Positions 56,585 to 64,000 of a stretch of DNA of 64,000 nt are shown one piece after another. Origin of the DNA: Halovulum marinum (lineage in GTDB: Bacteria; Pseudomonadota; Alphaproteobacteria; Rhodobacterales; Rhodobacteraceae). Position 1 is the stretch's first letter. Every line of letters begins with the position of its first letter. The stretch covers positions 100,134 to 164,133 of the forward strand of contig NZ_WIND01000008.1 of NCBI RefSeq assembly GCF_009697225.1. Direction: 5' to 3'. The notes under the pieces were generated by a model that was not told where the DNA came from, searched no databases, and saw only the letters and a list, made by a program, of their open reading frames with translations. Position numbers and translations under genes: made by a program.

Positions 56585-56606
56585 AACCTTCCAGCGCTGG
56601 ATGGTT
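56585..56606. promoter_or_regulatory. CueR-like dyad upstream of the cytochrome c gene
   Basis: AACCTTCCAGCGCTGGATGGTT is a 22-bp palindrome with one mismatched pair. It resembles the ACCTTCC-n6-GGAAGGT copper operator of CueR. The cytochrome c start codon is 40 bp away. The -35 and -10 hexamers flanking it are poor, so activation is less certain than at the copper island. Confidence 0.5.
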
Positions 56607-56616
56607 TCGATAAAAC

Positions 56617-57672
56617 GTGACTTTCTCGGATTCCGGTGTGCTCGCGGGCGCATGGTCGTGGTCGTGTGCGGGTGGTCGTGTGCGGCGGCCGTCGGTGCGG
56701 GAACAGCCGGCTCGACGCCGGATCCGGCGGGTCGGAGTCAGGCCGGGCCGCATGGATGGCGACGCACTGCGCCCCGTGCTGGAGGAGATCTGTGCCAGGA
56801 TGTGGTATGCAGCGGCGCGCGGCGCCGGCCGATTACGTTCCCGAACTGGCGGGGGTCGATCCGCTGCAGGCGAGGATCGCAAACGACGCTGGCGGTTGAT
56901 CGATCCCGGTCTCGACCGCCTGCAACTTCGCCGAGAAACAGGTGTGGAGGCTTTGAAGATCGCCGCACGCGGCGCAGAGGCCGAGGGGCGCCTGCGTCAT
57001 GCTCGGGCTCTGGTCGATCTCCGCGAGGGGCTGCTGGCTCGGGCGCCCTCCCGATCCCGCATCGAGACCGATGCCGAGGCTGTCCTGACCGCCATGGGAC
57101 AGGTCACCCGCCCCGGGGCGAGGGTCAGCGTCGAGACGGACGTTCTCGATGCCATCATCGAGGCGCTGCGCGGCCCGTTTCGCCTTAGCGTGCGCTACAA
57201 CCGGGACGACGCAAACCGCATCCTGGAACCACATGGCGTCTTGCTGGGCCACCGGACTTATCTGGCGGCACGCGACCCTGCCAAGGCTGATGAAGTGCGC
57301 AATTTCCGCATCGATCTGATCCGCGATGCGGAAGTCCTGGACGAGAGCTTTGCGCTTCAGGAAGGTTTCAACATCACGGAATACGCCGCGCGGTCCTTCG
57401 GCGTCTGGCAGGATCCCGAACAGTATGGCGAGGTGATCTGGCGCTTCGCGCCCGAGGCGGCCGAACGCGCCGCTGGCTTCCGCTTTCATCCCCGGCAGGT
57501 GCTCGAGCCGCAGGACGACGGCAGTCTTGTCGTGCGTTTCGCGGCGTCGGGCTGGCTGGAGATGACCTGGCACCTCTACCAATGGGGGGACAAGGTCGAA
57601 GTGATAGCCCCGAAGGCGCTCCGGTCGATGGTCGACGGATACCGCCGGTCCGATTTCGGCGCGATGCCGTGA
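56617..57672 (+). CDS. WYL-domain transcriptional regulator, N-terminus uncertain
   Basis: The frame is open for 351 codons, but homology begins only near 56860 (RWRLIDPGLDRLQL) and the WYL domain covers about 57120-57660 (IIEALRGPFRLSVRYNRDD, then EPHGVLLGHRTYLAARDP). The usual N-terminal helix-turn-helix is not seen, so either the start is wrong or the 5' part has been lost. WYL proteins sense ligands and often repress phage-defence or DNA-damage genes. It ends 26 bp before a HEPN-like gene. The poor N-terminal match lowers confidence in an active regulator. Confidence 0.65.
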   Translation: MTFSDSGVLAGAWSWSCAGGRVRRPSVREQPARRRIRRVGVRPGRMDGDALRPVLEEICARMWYAAARGAGRLRSRTGGGRSAAGEDRKRRWRLIDPGLDRLQLRRETGVEALKIAARGAEAEGRLRHARALVDLREGLLARAPSRSRIETDAEAVLTAMGQVTRPGARVSVETDVLDAIIEALRGPFRLSVRYNRDDANRILEPHGVLLGHRTYLAARDPAKADEVRNFRIDLIRDAEVLDESFALQEGFNITEYAARSFGVWQDPEQYGEVIWRFAPEAAERAAGFRFHPRQVLEPQDDGSLVVRFAASGWLEMTWHLYQWGDKVEVIAPKALRSMVDGYRRSDFGAMP

Positions 57673-57698
57673 ACGAGTTTTTGAGACGGAGGAATTCC

Positions 57699-58364
57699 AT
57701 GTCCGACAGCCTGACGTTCAGCGGCTTGAAAGAGAAACAACGCGCAATCCGTGCAGGCTTTCCCGAAACGATGGGCCTGCGCGTGCACCGTTCCATCAGC
57801 TGGATCGGACGAGCCGAGGCGTGCGGTGATGATCACGATGCACGCTTCATCTTCCTCTGGATCGCCTTCAACGCAGCCTATGCGGACGAGCGCGAATTCC
57901 AGTCGGTGGCCCCCGGAGAAAGAGCTGCATTCGTCGATTACTTCGGCAAGCTGGTGGCGCGGGACGAAGAGCGGCGCATCTACAAGGCGCTATGGCAGCG
58001 GTTCTCGGGTCCGGTTCGGACCCTCATGGAGAACCGTTTCGTCTTCAACCCGTTCTGGCAGCATCAGAACGGGATCGACGGGGTCGAGGATTGGGAAGAA
58101 AGGTTCCGATCATCCTCTCGCAGCTTCGCACAGTCGTTCCAGGCCGGCGACAGCGTGCGTGTTCTCAGCTTCGTCTTCGACCGGCTCTATGTGCTGCGCA
58201 ATCAGTTGGTGCATGGCGGATCGACCTGGAACAGCGGAGTGAACCGGGCACAGGTCCGTGATGGCGCTGCGATACTCGCCTTCCTGCTCCCGGTTTTCGT
58301 GGACCTGATGATGGACAACCCGAAGGAGGACTGGGGGCGGCCGTTCTACCCAGTGGTCGACTAG
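57699..58364 (+). CDS. HEPN-like protein of unknown function
   Basis: 221 residues from the ATG at 57699, chosen for GGAGGAA just before it; an in-frame GTG at 57669 is weaker. Helical throughout. The segment YVLRNQLVHGGSTWNSG carries R-N-x3-H, the catalytic-type motif of HEPN ribonucleases, and FIFLWIAFNAAYADE fits the Apea/RiboL-like subgroup. Paired with a WYL gene, it may be a toxin or defence effector. No partner antitoxin is recognised. Function is inference. Confidence 0.6.
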   Translation: MSDSLTFSGLKEKQRAIRAGFPETMGLRVHRSISWIGRAEACGDDHDARFIFLWIAFNAAYADEREFQSVAPGERAAFVDYFGKLVARDEERRIYKALWQRFSGPVRTLMENRFVFNPFWQHQNGIDGVEDWEERFRSSSRSFAQSFQAGDSVRVLSFVFDRLYVLRNQLVHGGSTWNSGVNRAQVRDGAAILAFLLPVFVDLMMDNPKEDWGRPFYPVVD

Positions 58365-58649
58365 ACGTTTCACCCAACCTTCTTTTGTGGATGCCGCTCG
58401 GTTTGCAAGGAGCTTCTCTGATCTTCCGGACTTGTGATCGAGTGCGGTCTTTTGTCTGGCCTGTTCGTGCGGCTGACTGGCGCCGCTGGCCGGGATGGTG
58501 ATGCGCGGAGCGGGGCCACATCTCCAAGAGCGAGCTCGGGGCTCGGAGAAGGTTTCTGGTTTGCCCGACCCGGATCATGTCGATCCTTTGCCCATGCTGA
58601 TCATGCCTTCCTCACAACTCGGGGGCCCGATTGCCCGTTCGGCGCCGGA

Positions 58650-59678
58650 TCAGGCGCAGATCAGCACCGGGCCGCGCTGGCTTTCATCGCGCGACAGCAT
58701 CGCCCGGATGCCGCGCGCCATCTTGTTCGCCAGCGCGACGGCGACGACCGGGATCGGCTTGCGCTCCAGCATCCTGGCCAGCCACGAACCCTTCGGCGCC
58801 CCCCGGCGCAAGGCCCAGCGGATCACGGCTGTCGCTCCGATGACCAGCAATCGCCGGATGTCCCGCTGCCCCATCTTCGAGGTCTTCCCCAGCTTCTGCT
58901 TGCCGCCGGTGGAATGCTGACGCGGCACCAGACCAAGCCAGGCGGCGAAGTCGCGCCCGCGGCGGAACTGCTCCTTCGGCGGCGCGAAAGTCTCGACCGC
59001 GAGCGCGGTGATCGGGCCGACGCCCGGCATCGTCTGCAGCTGACGCGGCATTTCCGCTTCCTGCGACATCGCCGCGATCTTGGCGTTCAGCGCATTGATT
59101 CGGTCGGTGAACTGGGCGATCTGCTCAAGGAGCATCCGGCAGATGTCCCGGGCAAGCTCCGGAATGTCGGTGTCGGAATCATCGACGACCTTCGCGAGGC
59201 GCGGCAGGTAGCCGATACCCCCGAGGGGACATGTCCGAACTCGTAGAGATGCGACCTCAGCGCGCTCACGGCCTCGGTGCGCTGCTTGACGAGCTGTTCG
59301 CGCTTGCGGAACGCAACCGCCCGCGCCTGCTGTTCGGCCGATTTCGGCTCGACGAACCGCATGGTCGGCCGCAGGGCCGCCCCGACGATCGCCTCGGCAT
59401 CGGCGGCGTCGTTCTTCTGCCGCTTCAGGAACGGCTTGACGTAATGCGGGGCGATCAGCCGGACTTCATGCCCGTGTCGCGCCATCTGCCGCGCCCAATG
59501 ATGCGCGCTGGCGCAGGCCTCCATCGCAACAAGGCACGGCAGTTGCTGCGCCATGATACGGGCGAACTGCGGCCGTGACAGCTTCTTCCGGAACACGGGC
59601 CGACCGTCTGCCGCGGCCCCGTGGATCTGAAAACACGTTCTTTGCCAGATCGACGCCGATGATGGTAACTTCTCCCAT
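58650..59678 (-). pseudogene. IS110-family transposase, two frameshifts
   Basis: From 59678 the product begins GEVTIIGVDLAKNVF, where a one-base insertion in an A-run near 59632 shifts the frame; it continues QIHGAAADGRPVFRKKLSR through KNDAADAEAI. A second shift near 59225 precedes YLPRLAKVVDDSD. The C-terminal part has LQTMPGVGPITALAVE and ARGIRAML to the stop at 58650. These are the DEDD and RuvC/transposase-20 parts of IS110. It should be inactive. IS110 has no clear inverted repeats, so the ends cannot be set. Confidence 0.85.
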
Positions 59679-59815
59679 GGATGCCCTCTCCTACAGCTTG
59701 TGCGTTGACACCACGAGTTTGGCACACCGCGATGCCGTCAGGGGAGAGCGGCATCCACCCCATCTCTGCCTGCCTCGGCCACGGGATAATCCGCGTCGCG
59801 CATTCAGCTACCTGC

Positions 59816-60973
59816 TCACGGCAACACCCGGATGCCGATGCCATGGAAATCGCTCTGGTCGTTGCCCTCCGCCGGCTGAACCACCTCGATCAATGTGCGG
59901 TCCGGGATGCTCACGACCGCGAAGCCGGGCGTTTCGCCCGTGGCGACGTGAGCCGCCGTGACCGGATTCGGCCCGCGGGTGGAGATGAACGCGCGCTGAG
60001 AGTCCGGCGACATCGCGATGATGTCCGGCGTCTTGCCCAAGTCGCTCAGCTCAGCAGAGATCTCCAGCGTCTCGGCGTCGATGACGATGCCGTTGCTGCT
60101 CACCCTGTTCACCATCCAGATCTCGCGCCCGTCCGGCGTCGCCCATACCCCGTGGGCATCCTGTCCCCGGCTGTCGCTCTGCTTCACCACCTCGTGGTTG
60201 GACATATCGAGCGCGTACCAGACCCCGACATCGGCACTTCCGCCGTTGACGATCATGTGGCGTCCATCGGGGGTCGGCATTGTGCCGCAGTTCACCTGCA
60301 GCTCATCCGGGGCATAGGCCTTCACCAGTTGGAAGCCTGCCATGTCGAGCACGACCAGGCCGCCGTTCGCTAGCGCCGGGCCCAGCGTCACATAGGCGAA
60401 ACGGCCGTCCGGCGAAAACTCCTGGCAGACCGCACCGATGTCGCCGAATCGCTCGCTGGCCTGCTGGACCATCGGATCCTCGGCAATCACCAGGCTGCGG
60501 CCGATCTCGAATTGCCCGGCGTCCAGGTCGGCGGTGACCTCCACCACCTTGCCGTCGTCCTCGACATCGCCGGAGCCGATGACGGCGACAAGAATGGCGT
60601 TGTCGTCGGGCGCGAAGGAGGCCATATGGCTGCCGGGTCCGGTCTGAAGCTGGGCCACCACGGCACGATCATTTGTGCGGATAACAACGATCGAACCCGA
60701 CGTCGCCGCCACAACGGCATGCGAGAAATCGGAGCTGAAGTCGATCATGTGGGGCACCCGCGCGCCCTCCGCCCCGAGATCGATCTGGGCGACTTCCTCC
60801 AGATCAGAGTTGTACACGTGCACTTTGTGGGTGCCTTGGTCGATCGCCCAGATCTCGTAATCCTGGGCGTCGGCGGGATCGGCATCAAAGAATGCCGCCA
60901 CGCACAGGCTTGCGGCCAGAAGTCGTGCCGTTTTCCAGACCCGTTCGATCGAAGAGCGCCGATGCGCGTTCAT
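59816..60973 (-). CDS. secreted YVTN/YncE-like beta-propeller protein
   Basis: 385 residues with a signal peptide (LLAASLCVAAFFDADPADAQ). Seven-bladed propeller repeats are suggested by recurring SPDGRFAYVT, TPDGRHMIVN, TPDGREIWMV and SPDSQRAFIS. Such proteins bind or scavenge metals or redox partners in the periplasm, but most have no known role. It lies between two IS remnants with no linked gene, so no pathway can be assigned. Start at 60973 follows GGGAGGG. Confidence 0.8.
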   Translation of the reverse strand: MNAHRRSSIERVWKTARLLAASLCVAAFFDADPADAQDYEIWAIDQGTHKVHVYNSDLEEVAQIDLGAEGARVPHMIDFSSDFSHAVVAATSGSIVVIRTNDRAVVAQLQTGPGSHMASFAPDDNAILVAVIGSGDVEDDGKVVEVTADLDAGQFEIGRSLVIAEDPMVQQASERFGDIGAVCQEFSPDGRFAYVTLGPALANGGLVVLDMAGFQLVKAYAPDELQVNCGTMPTPDGRHMIVNGGSADVGVWYALDMSNHEVVKQSDSRGQDAHGVWATPDGREIWMVNRVSSNGIVIDAETLEISAELSDLGKTPDIIAMSPDSQRAFISTRGPNPVTAAHVATGETPGFAVVSIPDRTLIEVVQPAEGNDQSDFHGIGIRVLP

Positions 60974-61133
60974 GGTTCCCTCCCTTTCGAGGCTTCGTCT
61001 AGCGCCATTGGGCCGCGGACCTACGATACCACATCTTTGCTCGGGAACGATGTCTACCGATCGACTGTCTGAACGCGGCATCGCGCACCCGCTCTCGACG
61101 AGTGGCGGACACTTTGTTCCGGGTAAGTTCATG

Positions 61134-61370
61134 TTATTGGGGGATAACCGAAAATGGTTGGATGCGGCGCTTTCGGATCTCGGCGGCGAACGTCGGACGG
61201 AACCGATGCCACCAGTATCGGACCGTTGCATGGCTGACGTCGATGCCGCGCTTGTGCAGCAGAGCTTCGACATTCCGGGGCGACAGTGGAAACCGGACAT
61301 GAAGCCTCACCGCCAGGCGGATGATTACTGGGCTCGTCTTGAACCACTTGAAGGGGCTGTGCTTCGTCAT
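61134..61370 (-). mobile_element. IS6-family transposase N-terminal remnant
   Basis: 78 codons starting TKHSPFKWFKTSPVIIRLAV, then PLSPRNVEALLHKRGIDVSHATVRYWWHRF, match the N-terminal helix-turn-helix region of IS6-family transposases. Homology stops at about EIRKRR near 61155 and the DDE catalytic domain is absent. It is a deletion remnant; no inverted repeat is recognised. Confidence 0.8.
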
Positions 61371-61538
61371 GGCGGGACGCTACCCAGCGCCATACCCAGC
61401 CTCAAGCCGGATTTCTCTGACAGCTCCCGGGAAGGCGCTCAAGGCAGCGGTCCAGCGTTGGAAGCAGGTCCAACCTCCCCCGGAAAATCTCCAACCCGGG
61501 GGCTCAAGCGACGTTAGCAAGTCGACACCGGTCGCGAG

Positions 61539-63185
61539 TCAGGCTTCAGTCACTGGTTTCGATACTTTACGTGAGTTCATTTTCGAGCACGGCTTGTGGG
61601 TCGGCTCAATATAAACGGTCGTCGAGGGAAATGCGAAGCTTGCGCCGCATTCGGCCACGATCTCAATCACACTAAGATTCAACTCCTCGCGAATGGAAAG
61701 CGATGACGGAAAATCCGACGCCAGGATGTAGGCGAGAATTTCGATGTCCAGTGACGATGCGCTGAACCCCACGAAGCGGGCGCGATGGTCTTCGGCAATC
61801 CTTTCATCGCCGGCCAGAAGCTGATCGAGTCGCCAGATCACCGCGCGCATCTGATCCGGGGTCGTCTCATAGCGCAGGCCGATCGTCGCGAGCCAGCGAA
61901 ACCGATCGCGCCCGGCGTAGTTCTCGATTCGCGCAGCAGATAGGTCGCCATTCGGGATCGTCACCAGCGTCTTGTCCAAGGTACGGATGCGTGTCGAGCG
62001 CAGGCCGATGTCCTCCACCGTTCCCAGCACGTCGTCGATCTGACAGAAATCACCAATCCGGATCGGCTGGTCCGCGACGATGCTGAGGCCGCCGACGAGG
62101 TGTTCAATAGTCTTTTGCGCACCCAGCGCGAAGGCAAGCCCGCCGAGGCCCAGAGCCGCCAGCCAGCCGGTGAGATCAAGACCGAGCGAACCGGATACGA
62201 AAATTGCGGCCAAGGCAACTACAAGTGCCTTGGCAAACCGGCGGGCCATGGAGACCACGGATACGGCGCCAAGACGTTCGCGCCGGGTCATGCTAAGCAG
62301 GATTTCGTCGCCAATGGTCTGGACGAGACGCCAGAGGAGCCAGCCGATGGCAAGCCATGTGCCGATTTCGATCGCCGGCGCCAGTGTTGCGCGGGCGACG
62401 ACCGGAATGCCCAGCAGAAAGGCGCCGATCTGAACCAGGACACCGCCTCCGATCAGCGCGAGCGGCAACCAGGCGTCGCGGATCACCCGGCCGGTTGCGG
62501 CGTGGTTTCCGCCGTGCAGAAGACGCGCCAGCCCCCAGGTGAGCGCCGAGAAGACCACGGTAGCGATCAGCAGCGCGACGACCGAGAGTGCGGCAAGCGT
62601 GATCCAGGCTGCGAGGCTGGACCCGGCGATGCGCATCGCGGAGAAACGGGCGGGCAGCCATGTTACATACCGCGCCTGCGCCACCTCGGGCGCCAGCCTG
62701 CGCACCACTTCCAGCGACACCGGTGCAACGCGCCAGACCATTCTGCCCTCGTCTTCGCCCCGGAGCAGCAGCAGGTCGGTGACGGTGCCTTCGGCCAGGA
62801 CGGCGGCAAACCGGTCGAAATCGGGGCCGAGGTTATCGCCGGATAGGCCGGCTCTATCTGCGGACAACCGGTATCCGGGCAGCAGCCCCCCGGAGCGGTC
62901 GAGCACACGTTCCAGCGTGCGCCCGAGCCGGCGGGATTCAGAAATGCGCCGGGCCTCGGGGATATCACTCAGGTCGAGCAGATGCGCGAAGGCGGTCATG
63001 TCGTTGTTGCCAAAGGCCGAAAGCAGGCCATCGACTGTCCCGCGTGGCGTTTCGCGTCCCCACGGGTCGGGCGCGGCCTCGACCCTCGCAGGCGGCGCGC
63101 TGACGCCCTGCGCGGCAACAGGCAACGTCCGGAACAACGCCAGCGGAACCAGAAGGGCGACGGCGATGCGGAAAGACGGGCGCAT
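61539..63185 (-). CDS. MscS-family mechanosensitive channel (large form)
   Basis: 548 residues from the ATG at 63185, with a signal peptide (RIAVALLVPLALFRTLPVAAQG), a periplasmic domain to about 180, five or so membrane segments, and the MscS core. GWLAALGLGGLAFALGAQ is pore helix TM3 and VGGLSIVADQPIRIGDFCQ the start of the beta domain. KTLVTIPNGDLSAARIENY is the conserved cytoplasmic region. Large MscS proteins release solutes upon osmotic downshock. It starts 6 bp before the RND gene stop on the same strand, suggesting co-transcription. Confidence 0.88.
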   Translation of the reverse strand: MRPSFRIAVALLVPLALFRTLPVAAQGVSAPPARVEAAPDPWGRETPRGTVDGLLSAFGNNDMTAFAHLLDLSDIPEARRISESRRLGRTLERVLDRSGGLLPGYRLSADRAGLSGDNLGPDFDRFAAVLAEGTVTDLLLLRGEDEGRMVWRVAPVSLEVVRRLAPEVAQARYVTWLPARFSAMRIAGSSLAAWITLAALSVVALLIATVVFSALTWGLARLLHGGNHAATGRVIRDAWLPLALIGGGVLVQIGAFLLGIPVVARATLAPAIEIGTWLAIGWLLWRLVQTIGDEILLSMTRRERLGAVSVVSMARRFAKALVVALAAIFVSGSLGLDLTGWLAALGLGGLAFALGAQKTIEHLVGGLSIVADQPIRIGDFCQIDDVLGTVEDIGLRSTRIRTLDKTLVTIPNGDLSAARIENYAGRDRFRWLATIGLRYETTPDQMRAVIWRLDQLLAGDERIAEDHRARFVGFSASSLDIEILAYILASDFPSSLSIREELNLSVIEIVAECGASFAFPSTTVYIEPTHKPCSKMNSRKVSKPVTEA

Positions 63186-63190
63186 CCCGG

Positions 63191-63949
63191 TCAGGCCGGC
63201 TGCGGGGCGCGGGGCGTGCTCTGCCGTGCCTGCCGCTTCTCGCCCAGCATCAGCATGGCCGGTGTCACGATCAGCGTCAGCAGCGTGGCAATCACCAGAC
63301 CGCCGGCGATGGCGCTGGACAGTTCCGTCCACCATTGCGTCGAGGGCGCGCCATAGACGATGTCGCGGGTGAAGAAGTTGATGTTGAGCCCGATCACCAT
63401 CGGCATCAACCCCAGCGCCGTCGTCACCGAGGTCAGCACCACCGGCCTCAGCCGCACCAGCCGGTCGCGTTCGTAGATCGAGACGTTGTCGCGGGCCCGG
63501 ACCTGCACCTGCATGAAGTCCGGCTCGACGGAGGGAAAGAAGCTGACGCCCTTGCCCAGCTGCCCATAAAGCCCGAAGGCCCCCAGAAGCATGGCGACGG
63601 CCAGAAGCAGAGTCGCGCCGGGCCGCAGGATCGCGCGTTCAAGGAGCCGCACGTAGGCTCCGGTAAACCCGCCCATGCGGCGCGGATCGCCGGTTTCGGC
63701 CTCGTGCAGCGCGGCCTTTGCGCGGGCCGTTTGCGGTTGCCGCTTGCCGATCAGTCCGCCCATGACGGGAATGAAGATCAGCGCCATGAAAAGCGAGGCG
63801 AAGAGCGTCAGGATCACCGTGATCGGCAGGAATTTCATGAACTCGCCCACCATCCCGGACCAGAACAGCAGCGGGAAGAACACGCTGAGCGTCGTCGCCG
63901 TCGAGGCGATGATCGGCCGCCCGGGTAGTGTCCAGAATCTTTCGCACAT
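63191..63949 (-). pseudogene. RND-family efflux pump gene with an internal deletion and broken 5' end
   Basis: The C-terminal part, LRPVVLTSVTTALGLMPMVIG to the end (VTPAMLMLGEKRQ), is that of HAE1/AcrB-type pumps. It is preceded by SVEPDFMQVQVRARDNVSIYERDRLV, which belongs to the periplasmic part several hundred residues earlier, so an in-frame block is missing at the YERDRLV/RLRPVV junction. Upstream, pump homology stops at about PIIASTATTL near 63918; the last 80 bp of the window look unrelated and may be an IS end. The remaining frame is about 250 residues against roughly 1030 for the family. Confidence 0.75.
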
Positions 63950-64000
63950 TTTCTCAGGCGACGGCTCCGTGGGTTGAGGTTTGCTCCGCGTAGAGCGGGG

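Overview
This is a GC-rich window whose gene content points to an alphaproteobacterium of the Rhodobacterales (Roseobacter/Rhodobacter-like). That placement is inferred from three things: a TRAP transporter serving sugar-acid catabolism, dense operons with ATGA stop/start overlaps, and the style of the Cu/Hg resistance genes. There is no rRNA, tRNA or core housekeeping block. Two metal-resistance islands, two sugar or sugar-acid catabolic clusters, one intact IS and several broken ISs suggest a megaplasmid, chromid or genomic island.

Layout. 1-0.5 kb: end of a gamma-glutamylcyclotransferase-like gene. 1.0-9.5 kb: a D-apionate catabolic island. On the minus strand are oiaK, a RuBisCO-like protein, lrgA and lrgB; on the plus strand are apnO, a TRAP transporter and a FadR-type GntR regulator. 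ApnO oxidises and isomerises the acid, OiaK phosphorylates it, and the RuBisCO-like protein breaks it down. The co-oriented lrgAB pair belongs to the family of plant glycolate/glycerate carriers and may move the glycolate product. 9.5-11.1 kb: a decayed stretch with an IS3 remnant and two small genes.

11.1-23.1 kb: copper island with a WrbA-like flavoprotein, a CopZ-like chaperone, a frameshifted Cu ATPase, a glutaredoxin, a frameshifted MFS gene, CueR, a second intact Cu ATPase with a His-rich tail, a Tat multicopper oxidase and a DHA2 efflux pump. Five promoters carry a TTGACC/TTGACA hexamer, an exact 19-bp spacer and a dyad, so one CueR regulon probably covers the island. 23.7-26.3 kb: an intact IS66 element with matching ends and an exact 8-bp target duplication, next to merR. 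26.3-32.8 kb: mercury island (merR, merT, merP, long merF, a merA-like reductase, merA, two small membrane proteins, a truncated patatin gene and a CcdA-like protein).

33.1-37.1 kb: a GT4 glycosyltransferase, a glycogen-debranching-like enzyme and TspO. 37.3-52.9 kb: a second catabolic island headed by a promoter with two LacI-type operators. It holds a Gfo/Idh/MocA dehydrogenase, a CoA transferase, a crotonase, a ruined aldehyde dehydrogenase gene, a sugar ABC transporter, two GMC oxidoreductases, a Dabb protein, a LacI regulator, a fumarate-reductase-like flavoprotein and a convergent RraA-type gene. I do not recognise the pathway; it is the best candidate here for undescribed metabolism.

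53.2-64.0 kb: an HWE-type sensor kinase, a DUF305 membrane protein and cytochrome c behind a further CueR-like dyad, a WYL regulator next to a HEPN-like protein, a frameshifted IS110, a secreted beta-propeller protein, an IS6 remnant, a large MscS channel and an internally deleted RND pump. Several genes carry single-base frameshifts, so read-level checking is needed before calling them true pseudogenes.
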